DNA from: Solobacterium sp.
Lineage (GTDB): Bacteria > Bacillota_I > Bacilli_A > Erysipelotrichales > Erysipelotrichaceae
DNA length: 64,000 nt
Direction: 5' to 3'
Assembly (NCBI GenBank): GCA_017510405.1
Contig: JAFWNG010000029.1
Coordinates: 1-64,000 of the forward strand
In this document: in pieces, positions 26,748 to 37,001 of the stretch
Layout of the letters: each line of letters opens with the position of its first letter
How positions within the stretch are numbered: position 1 is the stretch's first letter
Notes under the pieces: model-generated
The model's input: only the letters and a program-made list of their open reading frames with translations
Database searches by the model: none
Told to the model about the DNA's origin: nothing
Position numbers and translations under genes: made by a program

Positions 26748-27313
26748 GTACATTCTTTCTGATGTGCTGGGAATTCTTCAAGACCGGTCTGTTCGCGGTC
26801 GGCGGCGGTCTTGCCACGATCCCCTTCCTGCAGGAAATGAGCGCAAAGTACGGATGGTTCACCGTACAGGATCTTTCCACCATGATCGCGGTATCGGAAA
26901 GCACGCCCGGTCCGATCGGCATCAATATGGCAACGTATATCGGAAATCACATGTTCGGTTTCCTCGGCGGAACTGCCGCAACACTCTCCCTGGTCGCACC
27001 GTCGGTGATCGTGATCATTATCATTGCCGGCATGCTGGAACGCTTCCGTGATTCAAAAGCAGTGAAAGGCGTCTTCGAAGGACTTCGCCCGGCTGTTGTC
27101 GGCTTTATCCTGACAGCCGTTGTCAGTATCTATGTTTCTTCCCTTCTCTTTGTGGACGCATGGAAAGCCAGCGGCAGTATTGCTGATCTGTTCAACTGGA
27201 AAGCGCTGCTTCTGTTCGCTGCTCTGCTGGCTTTCTATAAATGGAAGAGCAAGGTCCATCCGGTCATGATCATATTCATCGCTGCCCTGTGCGGCATGAT
27301 CTTCGCTTTCTGA
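26744..27313 (+). CDS. chrA: Chromate transporter, second half (first pair)
   Basis: 189 aa. FKTGLFAVGGGLATIPFLQEM and ESTPGPIGINMATYIG are the CHR signatures of the partner half. Translationally coupled to the preceding gene. Followed at once by a terminator. Confidence 0.88.
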   Translation: MSTFFLMCWEFFKTGLFAVGGGLATIPFLQEMSAKYGWFTVQDLSTMIAVSESTPGPIGINMATYIGNHMFGFLGGTAATLSLVAPSVIVIIIIAGMLERFRDSKAVKGVFEGLRPAVVGFILTAVVSIYVSSLLFVDAWKASGSIADLFNWKALLLFAALLAFYKWKSKVHPVMIIFIAALCGMIFAF

Positions 27314-27337
27314 GGCAATGCATGTCATTGCCTTTTT
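27313..27337 (+). terminator. Terminator after the chrA pair
   Basis: AGGCAATG / CATTGCCT stem, loop CATGT, run of T. The stem begins at the last base of the stop codon. Confidence 0.85.
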
Positions 27338-27368
27338 CATTCTGTCCGAATTTTTTCAAAAAAAGATA

Positions 27369-27397
27369 TTGCACATATTTTGACCCTATGCTATTAT
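27369..27397 (+). promoter_or_regulatory. Promoter of the tRNA-Glu/Trp unit
   Basis: TTGCAC (27369-27374), 17 nt, TATTAT (27392-27397), 15 nt before tRNA-Glu. Confidence 0.7.
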
Positions 27398-27412
27398 TCA
27401 TAGGCACCACAT

Positions 27413-27486
27413 GGCACGTTGGTGAAGCGGCTTAACACACCGCCCTTTCACGGCGGCATTCACGGGTTCGAATCCCGTACGTGTCA
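27413..27486 (+). tRNA. tRNA-Glu(TTC)
   Basis: Acceptor GGCACGT/ACGTGTC, anticodon stem CCGCC/GGCGG around CTTTCAC, T loop TTCGAAT, discriminator A. Confidence 0.93.
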
Positions 27487-27499
27487 TTTTTGTTGTATT

Positions 27500-27570
27500 A
27501 GGGGTGTCGTACAATGGTAGTACATCGGTCTCCAAAACCGCTGATGGGAGTTCGATTCTCTCCACCCCTG
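27500..27570 (+). tRNA. tRNA-Trp(CCA)
   Basis: Acceptor AGGGGTG/CACCCCT, discriminator G, anticodon loop CTCCAAA, T loop TTCGATT. The outer anticodon stem pair (27-43) is a T-C mismatch. Confidence 0.9.
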
Positions 27571-27582
27571 TCTTTATTCAGA

Positions 27583-27606
27583 AAAGCGCTCAACAGGCGC
27601 TTTTTT
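27583..27606 (+). terminator. Terminator after tRNA-Trp
   Basis: AAAGCGC / GCGCTTT stem, 7-nt loop, T-run. Confidence 0.85.
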
Positions 27607-27687
27607 GATTCTGCGGGCAGCTTTTGGTCAGCTTTTCGCCTATCAAAATAACGCATCATGAACAGATGCCGCAGCCGTCCCTGCACG

Positions 27688-27723
27688 AAAAAACCAGCCG
27701 GACAGATTGATATACTGTCCGGC
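27688..27723 (-). terminator. Terminator of the beta-glucosidase gene
   Basis: Minus strand GCCGGACAG / CTGTCCGGC 9-bp stem, then TGGTTTTTT. Confidence 0.85.
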
Positions 27724-27777
27724 CTGTTCTTTCTTCAGATCTGTTCTGCAGTATGCGATTCTTCCGGCAGGATGCTT

Positions 27778-29294
<1,517 letters not shown>

Positions 29295-29394
29295 TTATTA
29301 TATTCTGAAAAAACAGCCGAATTAATAACAGCAGATTTTCAGCAGAGAAACAGCAGAAAAAAGGATCCGCCAGGCGGAATCCCGTTGTTTTCAG

Positions 29395-29475
29395 TGAGGA
29401 TAACAGGTGTCGAACCTGCACGGATCTCTCCCGCAGTCTCTGGAACTGCTGCGTCTGCCATTTCGCCATATCCCC
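29395..29475 (-). tRNA. tRNA-Leu(CAG) with C33
   Basis: Leu-type D arm (TGGCGAAATGGCAGACGC), long variable arm (~13 nt), acceptor GGGGATA/TATCCTC, discriminator A. The anticodon stem GCAGT/ACTGC encloses TCCAGAG: anticodon CAG with C at 33. T loop TTCGACA. No encoded CCA. Confidence 0.85.
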
Positions 29476-29537
29476 ATACATAAGATCCGTTCAAGACAGT
29501 TTTTTTACGCGTTCTGCCTTTAAACTACCGGCCTTTT

Positions 29538-29606
29538 CAGGCCGGGCCGGAATCGAACCGGCACTTCGGGCTTACAATACCTGATCTAATATTGCTGTGA
29601 CTGCCT
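29538..29606 (-). pseudogene. Degenerate tRNA, Thr(TGT)-like
   Basis: A good T arm (GCCGG TTCGATT CCGGC) and a loop ATTGTAA are present. The anticodon stem has an A-C mismatch, the acceptor has two mismatches, and no clear D arm can be folded. Probably a tRNA relic. The rest of 29476-29745 shows nothing convincing. Confidence 0.4.
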
Positions 29607-29770
29607 TTCCGGGATCAGTATGTGACAGTGCGCTGCTGCCACGGACAGGAAGGGATGCTCTGCAGTGCATCTCCCCCTGTGCACTTACATACTATCCTGC
29701 CCTGTTTTCCCCTGCGAGGAGGGGGTGAAAAAACGTGTGTCATGGTATACTTGTTGGTACAGGAGGTGTT

Positions 29771-31108
29771 ATGGAACAGATTTCATTATTTGATGACCGG
29801 CGTACGACCGGTCCGCTTGCCGACCGTATGCGGCCGGAAACACTGGATGAATATGTAGGCCAGCAGCACCTTCTCGCCGAAGGAAAAATACTGCGCCGGA
29901 TGATCGATACCGATACCGTGCAGTCCATGATTTTCTGGGGGCCTCCCGGCGTCGGAAAGACCACGCTGGCACGCATCATTGCCCGGTGCACCGAGAGCAG
30001 TTTTATTATTTTCTCGGCTGTTACCAGCGGCATCAAAGAGATCAAGGAAGTCATGAGCAGAGCGGAGAACGCCCGGCGCATGGGACAGAAGACGATCGTC
30101 TTCGTGGATGAAATCCATCGTTTCAACAAGGCGCAGCAGGATGCCTTCCTGCCGTATGTGGAACGCGGAAGCATCACCCTGATCGGCGCGACGACAGAGA
30201 ATCCGTCGTTTGAGATCAATTCCGCTCTTCTCTCCCGCTGCAAGGTCTTTGTGCTGGAAGCACTGACCGCAGATGATATCATCGGACTGCTGAAGCGGGC
30301 AGTTACGGATGAACGGGGCTTCGGCAATATGGAAGTGGAGATCGAAGACGATCTGATCGCACTGATCGCCAACTACGCAAACGGCGATGCCCGCACCGCG
30401 CTGAACACCCTGGAACTTGCCGTCCTCAACGGGGAAGGCGACAGTGTGCATTCCCGCGTCACCCGCGATATCATCGAACAGTGCATCAGCCGCAAGTCTC
30501 TGCTGTACGACAAGAACGGCGAAGAACACTACAATCTGATCAGTGCTCTGCATAAGTCCATGCGCAACAGCGACGCCGATGCGGCGGTATACTGGCTGGC
30601 GCGCATGCTGGAAGCCGGCGAGGATCCGCTGTATATCGCAAGACGGGTCGTCCGGTTTGCTTCGGAAGATGTCGGCATGGCCGATTCACGGGCGCTGGAG
30701 ATCTCTGTGGCCGCCTACCAGGCATGCCACTTCATCGGTATGCCGGAGTGCTCCGTACACCTCACCCACGCCGTCGTATTCTGCTCACTGGCACCGAAAT
30801 CCAACGCTCTGGAAGTTGCCTATATGACCGCTGCCGAAGACGCCCGGACGATGCTGGATGAACCGGTCCCCCTGCAGATCCGCAACGCGCCGACGTCACT
30901 CATGAAAGATCTCGGCTACGGCGACGGCTACATCTATGCCCACGACACCGAGGAAAAGCTGAGCGCCATGCAGTGCCTGCCGGATTCCCTGAAGGATAAG
31001 AAATACTACAATCCGACCGAACAGGGCGTAGAGAAGCGGGTGAAGCAGCGCAAGGAACAGATCGAACAGTGGAAAGCCTGGAAACGGGCGCAGGAAAACA
31101 AAGACTGA
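29771..31108 (+). CDS. rarA: Replication-associated recombination protein A
   Basis: 445 aa AAA+ ATPase (MgsA/YcaJ family) acting at stalled replication forks. It begins MEQISLFDD, an SSB/clamp-like N-terminal motif; then Walker A GPPGVGKTTLARIIA, Walker B VFVDEIHRFNKAQQDAFLP, sensor GATTENPSFEIN and the C-terminal MgsA tetramerisation domain. AGGAGG precedes ATG 29771, and an extended -10 TGGTATACT lies at 29743-29751. Ends in a terminator. Confidence 0.95.
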   Translation: MEQISLFDDRRTTGPLADRMRPETLDEYVGQQHLLAEGKILRRMIDTDTVQSMIFWGPPGVGKTTLARIIARCTESSFIIFSAVTSGIKEIKEVMSRAENARRMGQKTIVFVDEIHRFNKAQQDAFLPYVERGSITLIGATTENPSFEINSALLSRCKVFVLEALTADDIIGLLKRAVTDERGFGNMEVEIEDDLIALIANYANGDARTALNTLELAVLNGEGDSVHSRVTRDIIEQCISRKSLLYDKNGEEHYNLISALHKSMRNSDADAAVYWLARMLEAGEDPLYIARRVVRFASEDVGMADSRALEISVAAYQACHFIGMPECSVHLTHAVVFCSLAPKSNALEVAYMTAAEDARTMLDEPVPLQIRNAPTSLMKDLGYGDGYIYAHDTEEKLSAMQCLPDSLKDKKYYNPTEQGVEKRVKQRKEQIEQWKAWKRAQENKD

Positions 31109-31113
31109 ACCGG

Positions 31114-31141
31114 GATCTCTGTCATACGGCAGAGATCTTTT
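31114..31141 (+). terminator. Terminator after rarA
   Basis: GATCTCTG / CAGAGATC stem with an 8-nt loop and TTTT. Confidence 0.8.
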
Positions 31142-31150
31142 CTGTTGCAT

Positions 31151-31174
31151 AAAAAAACATTCCGGAAGGAATGT
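31151..31174 (-). terminator. Terminator of the MATE/NusG-II/Gx operon
   Basis: Minus strand ACATTCC / GGAATGT, loop TTCC, then six T. It abuts the stop codon of the Gx transporter gene. Confidence 0.85.
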
Positions 31175-31695
31175 CAGTATCTGCGGAGCACCGGCTTCAG
31201 ATGCTTTACGGCAAGTGAAGCAGCGGTCCCGGTCAGAAGTCCGGTGACTATGGACAGCAGGATGTAATACGGCAGAGATGCTGCCATGGCTGCCTGTCTG
31301 TACAGCAGAGCGACTGCCAGTACCTGGCCGAGGGAATGCGTCATGGCGCCGCAGATGGATAAAAACAGCAGCGAATGTTTCTGCGGATCCAGCAGAAGCA
31401 CGGTAAGCGTGGACAGCGATACACCAGCCAGGGAGATCCAGAAGGCGGTGCCGAACAGCGTTCCCTGCAGCGCCGGCGCGGTGATGACACGGATGATATT
31501 CACCGTGCACAGTCCCTTTTTTCCATACAGCACAAGCGCGATGAGCGATGCGATATTGGCGATGCCGATGCGCATATTGAGGAAGAGCGGACCGATATAG
31601 ACCGACTCCAGAATATTGCATACGACAGCCGCGGCGCTCAGCATTGCCAGCACTGTCAGTTTTCTTGTCTCACCTGGTCTCATATGTATACTCAC
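31174..31695 (-). CDS. Gx transporter family protein (HepT component I-like)
   Basis: 173 aa with about five TM helices (pfam07456-like; FLNMRIGIANIASLIALVLYGKKG, GAMTHSLGQVLA). Named for heptaprenyl diphosphate synthase component I, but now thought to be an ECF-S-like membrane protein. The start may be GTG 31695 or the internal ATG 31683. It overlaps the NusG-II gene by 26 nt. Function unproven. Confidence 0.8.
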   Translation of the reverse strand: MSIHMRPGETRKLTVLAMLSAAAVVCNILESVYIGPLFLNMRIGIANIASLIALVLYGKKGLCTVNIIRVITAPALQGTLFGTAFWISLAGVSLSTLTVLLLDPQKHSLLFLSICGAMTHSLGQVLAVALLYRQAAMAASLPYYILLSIVTGLLTGTAASLAVKHLKPVLRRY

Positions 31696-32029
31696 TGACC
31701 TGGATCACGATATCATTCGGCATGCACGTGATCACGATCATATCTTCCGGCGAAGCCCAGCCGGTATGTGCGCAGATGTGGTTGGGGCACTGTTCGTTGA
31801 TCACATGCCAGCGTCCGCCCTTCACTTCCACATCCAGACCGCCGCAGTCCCCTTCGATGTGATAGAGGGCATCTTCATCGGGATGAAACTCACGGACGAC
31901 TTCCTGTCCGTGCACGATCTGCACGGTCACGTTATGCTTCGGACGCCGTAAAACCAGGATCCATACTGCGCATACCACGACAGTCAGCGCGATCATGATC
32001 AGTTCCTTTTTCTGCAGAAATGTTCTCAT
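31670..32029 (-). CDS. NusG domain II-containing membrane-anchored protein
   Basis: 119 aa: one N-terminal TM segment (IALTVVVCAVWILVL), then the extracellular beta domain with CGGLDV, CPNHICAHTGW and ITCMPN. This matches the NusG_II family paired with Gx transporters. ATG 32029 overlaps the MATE stop (ATGA); the longer frame to 32062 lies inside the MATE gene. The conserved cysteines suggest a redox or metal role. Confidence 0.82.
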   Translation of the reverse strand: MRTFLQKKELIMIALTVVVCAVWILVLRRPKHNVTVQIVHGQEVVREFHPDEDALYHIEGDCGGLDVEVKGGRWHVINEQCPNHICAHTGWASPEDMIVITCMPNDIVIQVSEYTYETR

Positions 32030-33402
32030 TGCGCGACCAGCTTTGTCAGGTCCTTCGCCCACTTATAGGTCTTGACGCGCCGCATGCCAAGCACGAGGCG
32101 TACCAGCTGTTCCAGCTGCGTAATGAGCAGGACCAGCGCGATATCGTCCATATGCAGCACCGTTACGCATAAGAATGCGCACGGAAGACCGACCAGCCAT
32201 TCAAGCCCCGAATCCAGGAACGGCAGGATTTTCGCGTCACCGCCGGAACGCAGGATCGAGAAGATCTGAAAGTTATATAGCCGCATCGACGCCTTGACGG
32301 CAAAGACGCGTACGATTGCAACAGCGAGCTTCTCCACGGCAGGATCTTTCAGTCCGAACAGAGATACGAGCGGTCTGGCAAAGATCACCAGGAACAGTAC
32401 CAGAATGCACGACATGACAAAGGCAAGTCCGATATGATAGTCGCACTCTTCTTTCGCCCGGTCGATATGTCCCTTTCCCAGTTCACTGCCGAGCAGGATC
32501 TGCACGGAGTTGCCGTAGCCGTAGATCACAAACGTCATCAGATTGAAGATCTGATTGCCGACATAATAGGCATCCATGGCATCTTTTCCCAGCATGCCGA
32601 ACGCCTTGATGAACAGTGTCTGTCCGACACCGAACGTGGATTCATTGAAGATCAGCGGATAGATCCGGGCTGCGATCGGCCGCAGGAACTCACGGTCAAA
32701 TGAGAACATCTCGCGGAACGATCCGATAAACGGCTGTTTTGACCATACTGCGTAGCCGACCAGCACGATGCAGGATACCATCTGGGCAATGATCGTACCA
32801 AGTGCGGCGCCGCGCACCCCCATTTCCGGGAACGGACCGATACCGAAGATCAGCAGCCAGTTGAAGGTAATATTCGTACAGGTCGTAAGGATCGACGCCC
32901 GCAGGGAAATATGCGGCTGTTTCGTGCTGCGGAACATATTGGAGAAACAGAAGTTCACGCCGTTTATCAGCAGTGAGAAACGGGAAATGCTCAGATACAG
33001 CAGGCCGTTCTTCACCACTTCCGGATCACTCATATAGAAGCTCAGGATTTGCCTTCCGAACACGGTCGCAAGGATCCACCACAGTACGCCGTTGGTCATG
33101 ACAAGCATCAGACCGAGACCGGTGCATCGCTTCATATTGCGGTGGTCATCCGCGCCGAAAAACTGGGACGCAAACATACTGACGCCGCCGATGCAGCCGT
33201 AGTTGACCATCGCTGCCAGCGTATCGATCTGTGCCGCCGTACCGACCGCAGAGACCATGCCGATCCATGAGACCATCAGAGTATCGATCATGGACTGGCC
33301 GCTCATCAGAGCGCTCTGCAGGGCAAGCGGGACCGCGATGCGCGCCGTCTCTTTATAGAAACTGCCGGGTCCGATATATTTTTTCTTCCAATCGTTCGCC
33401 AT
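32026..33402 (-). CDS. MATE family efflux transporter
   Basis: 458 aa with 12 predicted TM helices in two homologous halves; starts around the typical IAVPLALQSALMSGQSMIDTLMVSWIG. Na+ or H+ driven export of cationic drugs or metabolites. First gene of a three-gene operon. Its ATG lacks an SD, and TGCTATAAT lies 8 nt upstream (33411-33419 on the minus strand), so the message is nearly leaderless. Confidence 0.9.
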   Translation of the reverse strand: MANDWKKKYIGPGSFYKETARIAVPLALQSALMSGQSMIDTLMVSWIGMVSAVGTAAQIDTLAAMVNYGCIGGVSMFASQFFGADDHRNMKRCTGLGLMLVMTNGVLWWILATVFGRQILSFYMSDPEVVKNGLLYLSISRFSLLINGVNFCFSNMFRSTKQPHISLRASILTTCTNITFNWLLIFGIGPFPEMGVRGAALGTIIAQMVSCIVLVGYAVWSKQPFIGSFREMFSFDREFLRPIAARIYPLIFNESTFGVGQTLFIKAFGMLGKDAMDAYYVGNQIFNLMTFVIYGYGNSVQILLGSELGKGHIDRAKEECDYHIGLAFVMSCILVLFLVIFARPLVSLFGLKDPAVEKLAVAIVRVFAVKASMRLYNFQIFSILRSGGDAKILPFLDSGLEWLVGLPCAFLCVTVLHMDDIALVLLITQLEQLVRLVLGMRRVKTYKWAKDLTKLVAQ

Positions 33403-33410
33403 CGCTGTTG

Positions 33411-33419
33411 ATTATAGCA
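33411..33419 (-). promoter_or_regulatory. Extended -10 of the MATE operon
   Basis: TGCTATAAT on the minus strand, 8 nt before ATG 33402. No SD. Confidence 0.6.
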
Positions 33420-33435
33420 TCCTTTCCAATACGGT

Positions 33436-34725
33436 TCACTGTGAAATGCCCGTCACGCCGTATCCGGCGCGCTGCAGTTCGTCAAAGAAGTCCGGCCAGC
33501 TTTTCCGCACGGCTTCACAGCCGCTGATCGTCACCGGTTCTTCTGCCGCAGTACCGAGTACTGCCAGCGCCATGACGATCCTGTGATCTCCATGTCCGCT
33601 CACTTCACAGCCGCCGCGGATCGTTTTCTCGCCATATACCGTGACGGTGTCATCCGCATCGACAGACATATGAACACCGAGTTTCTGCAGTTCTCTGCGC
33701 ATGCATTCGATGCGGTCGCTTTCCTTTTCACGCAGCCGTCCGGCATTGCGGAAGACGGTCCTGCCCTGTGCCTTTACCGCCGCCGCGAACAGTACCGGAC
33801 CAAGATCCGGACAGTCGCGCAGATCGATCTCTGTGCCGCAGAGTTCGGACGGATGCCATACCATGCCCGACGCAGTCTCTTCACACCGGGCGCCCATTTT
33901 CTGCAGAAGCTCCGTGATCACGCGGTCGCCCTGCAGGACCGAGTTCATCATTCCCCGGACTTCCAGCGTCCGTTTGCCGATTGCCGCGCATACGGCAAAG
34001 ACCGCCGCGGCAGACATATCCTTTTCACAGGTATATTCAAAAGCCGATGCTTTCTGCATGCCGGGGATCCGGAAGCCGTACGAAGTGCGTTCGATCTGCA
34101 GACCTGCCTGTGCGAGCATATATTCGGTCATCCGGATGTACGGGCGGGAAGCTGCCCGGGCAAAGCGGATCGTACTGTTTCCTTCCAGCAGCGGCAGAGC
34201 AAACAGCAAACCGCTGGCAAACTGGGAGGATATACCTGCATCCACGGTATACTCCCCTGCCTGTAACGGTCCCTGTACCGTAAGGACACTGCCTTCCTGC
34301 TGAAAGAGCAGTCCCTGGTTTTCAAAGATCGTACGGTAGGCATCCAGGGGACGCTGCATCAGCCGGCCGTGTCCGGTGAAATGCACCGTACGTGCGTGGC
34401 ATACAGCCAGAGGAAGCAGGAAACGCAGCGTACTCGCCGATTCCCCGCAGTCGATCGTCACTTCATCCGCGTGCATACCGCCTCGTACAAGCCATGTATC
34501 GCCGTCCTGATGAACGCTGCAGCCGAGATCCCGCAGTCCGCGCACCGTTGCCTGTATATCCGCGTTGTCCGCCAGACCGTACAGACGCGACGTCTCTTCC
34601 GACAGTGCGGCCGTGATCAGAGCGCGGTGAGAAAGCGATTTGGACGCAGGCACGCTGACAGAAGAAAAGCCTGCCTGAGCAGGTGATACCATGATCTTTG
34701 ATCCTTTCTTCTGTGTCAGTGTCAT
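33436..34725 (-). CDS. aroA: 3-phosphoshikimate 1-carboxyvinyltransferase (EPSP synthase)
   Basis: 429 aa. Condenses shikimate-3-phosphate with PEP. PASKSLSHRALITAAL (PEP/S3P binding), NADIQATVRGL, GESASTLRFLLPL, the catalytic DCPDLGPVLFAAA, and RLREKESDRI near the C terminus. Lies 3 nt after aroK, preceded by GGAGAG. Terminal gene of aroC-aroK-aroA. Confidence 0.95.
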   Translation of the reverse strand: MTLTQKKGSKIMVSPAQAGFSSVSVPASKSLSHRALITAALSEETSRLYGLADNADIQATVRGLRDLGCSVHQDGDTWLVRGGMHADEVTIDCGESASTLRFLLPLAVCHARTVHFTGHGRLMQRPLDAYRTIFENQGLLFQQEGSVLTVQGPLQAGEYTVDAGISSQFASGLLFALPLLEGNSTIRFARAASRPYIRMTEYMLAQAGLQIERTSYGFRIPGMQKASAFEYTCEKDMSAAAVFAVCAAIGKRTLEVRGMMNSVLQGDRVITELLQKMGARCEETASGMVWHPSELCGTEIDLRDCPDLGPVLFAAAVKAQGRTVFRNAGRLREKESDRIECMRRELQKLGVHMSVDADDTVTVYGEKTIRGGCEVSGHGDHRIVMALAVLGTAAEEPVTISGCEAVRKSWPDFFDELQRAGYGVTGISQ

Positions 34726-34728
34726 TGT

Positions 34729-35382
34729 TTAATACTCTCCGCTTTCCATGTAGCGTACGATCGCTTCCGCGGCTTCTGCCGGTGTTCCGTTGTTTACGAT
34801 CCGTACGTCGCTGTATTTCTCATAGAGCATATGACGCTCTTCATATAGTTTTTTTACTGCCTGCAGGGAGCTGCTCAGCGGCCGTGATTCACTGGGAAAC
34901 AGTTTTTCGATCTCCCGGTCGATCCAGATGATCCGCCCGTTCTCCGCCAGCATTTCCATGTTCTCCGGTCGTTTGATCACCCCGCCGCCGCAGGAAATGA
35001 TCATTCCCCGCCGGTGCCGCAGAGCCCTTACCGCTTCTGTTTCACAGTCCCGGAAATACGTTTCGCCTTTTGTCTCAAAACATTCCCGGATCGATGTGCC
35101 GAGCATCTTCGTGACAGCATCGTCCGTCTCGATCACCGGTCTTCCGGTCATAGCCGAAACAAGTCCTGCCAGCGTCGTCTTGCCGGCTGTCGGCATGCCG
35201 ATGAGCACCAAATTTGTTTCATTTCGGATCACTGTCCGTAACGCTTCCCGGATCTGTTCTTCCGCCAGCGCACCGCATGCCGCAGCTGCCCGGCGGACAG
35301 TTCTTTCTGCTTCAGTACGCAGCGGTACTTCAGCCGGAATGTCTGTGCAAATATCCCGCATGGATAGTTCTGTGCCGTTCAT
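34729..35382 (-). CDS. aroK: Shikimate kinase with N-terminal extension
   Basis: 217 aa, about 45 longer than usual. The kinase core starts at ~60: LIGMPTAGKTTLA (Walker A), ETDDAV (shikimate Asp), CGGGVIKRPEN and SRPLSS lid. The extension (LAEEQIREALRTVIRNETNLVLIGMP) resembles the linker between shikimate dehydrogenase and kinase in Firmicutes AroE-AroK fusions, so it may be a relic of a lost fusion. ATG 35382 overlaps aroC (ATGA). Confidence 0.9.
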   Translation of the reverse strand: MNGTELSMRDICTDIPAEVPLRTEAERTVRRAAAACGALAEEQIREALRTVIRNETNLVLIGMPTAGKTTLAGLVSAMTGRPVIETDDAVTKMLGTSIRECFETKGETYFRDCETEAVRALRHRRGMIISCGGGVIKRPENMEMLAENGRIIWIDREIEKLFPSESRPLSSSLQAVKKLYEERHMLYEKYSDVRIVNNGTPAEAAEAIVRYMESGEY

Positions 35383-36482
35383 TCTGCTTCTCCGGCAAAG
35401 AAGTTTCTTCCTTCCGCTTCCATGACGACATCGGCGATGACAAGTGCTGTGACCGCGTCGATGACAGGACATGCCCGGTGCACGATGCACGGATCATGAC
35501 GGCCTTCGATTGTCAGCGCCGTATCTCTCAGGCTGTCCATATGCACGCTCTTCTGCACGATCCCGATCGACGGCGTCGGCCGCAGAACGGTCCGGAACAC
35601 TATGGGCATGCCGTTGGAGATGCCGCCGTTGATCCCGCCGCTGTGATTGGTGGACGTGCGTATTTTCCCGTCCCGGATCACGAACGGATCGTTCGCTTCG
35701 GAACCCTTCATATCCGCCAGCGCAAAGCCGGCGCCGAACTCGATTCCTTTGACTGCCGGTATGGAGAATACCGCATGACTGATGCGGCTTTCCAGTGAGT
35801 CAAAGAACGGTTCGCCATATCCCGCGGGAAGACCGGATACCGCTGTTTCCGTGATCCCGCCGACCGAATCCATTTCGTTTGCCGCATCTACAATGATCTC
35901 TTTCATCTGTTTTGCGGCATACGCGGACAATACCGGGAACTTCTTTTCCGCCAGCGCTTTCAGCTGCTTTTCCGGAGAAACTGCGTCAAACGGTTCGTCT
36001 TCGGCCGTGCCGATCCGGCGGATGTGCGTACCCGTCAGAATGCCTTTCTCCTTCAGCATATCTTCCGCAAGAGCACCGGCAAACGTCAGGACAGCCGTCA
36101 GCCTGCCGCTGAAATGGCCGCCGCCCGAACGGTCTTCGTACCCGCGGAAGCGGATATGTCCGGAATAGTCGGCGTGGGAAGGACGCGGCACGTCCAGCAG
36201 GCTGTCGTAGTCTTCCCGTCTGGCGTCACTGTTGCGGAGGATGAAAGCGAGCGGTGTTCCCGTGCTCATTCCGTTATATACACCGGAGAGGATCTCCGGG
36301 ATGTCTTTTTCTCTGCGCGCCGTGGAGATACCGGCAGATGCCCGTCTTCTGTCCAGCTGCTTCTGAACGGATCCCAGATCGATCTTTACGCCGGAGGGCA
36401 TGCCGTCGATCACGCCGCCCACCGCCGGTCCGTGGGATTCGCCGAACACAGTCAGTTTCAGCATTTTTCCGAATGTATCCAT
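35379..36482 (-). CDS. aroC: Chorismate synthase
   Basis: 367 aa FMN-dependent enzyme, last step to chorismate. LTVFGESHGPAVGGVIDGMP at the N terminus, RSGGGHFSGRLTA for FMN binding, and the HSGGINGGISNGMPI signature. ATG 36482 follows GGGAGG. An extended -10 TGATACAAT lies at 36547-36555 inside the divergent membrane gene, giving a ~58-nt leader. Heads the aroC-K-A operon. Confidence 0.96.
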   Translation of the reverse strand: MDTFGKMLKLTVFGESHGPAVGGVIDGMPSGVKIDLGSVQKQLDRRRASAGISTARREKDIPEILSGVYNGMSTGTPLAFILRNSDARREDYDSLLDVPRPSHADYSGHIRFRGYEDRSGGGHFSGRLTAVLTFAGALAEDMLKEKGILTGTHIRRIGTAEDEPFDAVSPEKQLKALAEKKFPVLSAYAAKQMKEIIVDAANEMDSVGGITETAVSGLPAGYGEPFFDSLESRISHAVFSIPAVKGIEFGAGFALADMKGSEANDPFVIRDGKIRTSTNHSGGINGGISNGMPIVFRTVLRPTPSIGIVQKSVHMDSLRDTALTIEGRHDPCIVHRACPVIDAVTALVIADVVMEAEGRNFFAGEAE

Positions 36483-36497
36483 AGTACCTCCCTGTGA

Positions 36498-36512
36498 TGC
36501 TATAATGCAGAA
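36498..36512 (+). promoter_or_regulatory. Extended -10 before a leaderless start
   Basis: TGCTATAAT (36498-36506), 6 nt, ATG 36513. Confidence 0.65.
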
Positions 36513-36995
36513 ATGAACAGAACGAACTTCCTGCATTTCTCTGGTTATTGTATCATTCCCGGCTGTCTGTTTCTGCCGCTTTTGATCATGCCTTCCGTTA
36601 TGGATAATTATTCCGGCTTTCTTGCCGCATATCCAGCTGCCGGAAGACTGTTCGGTTTTCTGATCCTGGGCTGGATCTATTTCCTGCTGCAGCCGCATCA
36701 GAAACGTCCGGAACGCGTTCTGACCGCTATTCTGTTTCTTATGAGCGTACTGATCCCGTACCGGGAAAGCACTCTGTACGCGGACATACACCTGGCTGCC
36801 TCTTACGCATCTTTTCTTCTGATCACCGTATACTGGCTGCGCATCCACCGCACCGATCTGAAAAAGCTTCAGTTCTTCGGCGGACTCATGGGATTCTGCG
36901 CGCTGCTGTGCTTTACCGCTTCGTCCGTATGCGGTCCGGCAGAGTTTCTGTACATGTCTTATATGAGCATCTCTCTGACCGCCGCACGCCCGTGA
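36513..36995 (+). CDS. Small integral membrane protein, unknown function
   Basis: 160 aa with about five hydrophobic helices and a short cytoplasmic loop HQKRPER; no family recognised. No SD; the -10 is 6 nt before ATG. Its first codons overlap the promoter region of the divergent aroC, so the two transcripts may interfere. Confidence 0.6.
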   Translation: MNRTNFLHFSGYCIIPGCLFLPLLIMPSVMDNYSGFLAAYPAAGRLFGFLILGWIYFLLQPHQKRPERVLTAILFLMSVLIPYRESTLYADIHLAASYASFLLITVYWLRIHRTDLKKLQFFGGLMGFCALLCFTASSVCGPAEFLYMSYMSISLTAARP

Positions 36996-37001
36996 CAGCT
37001 C

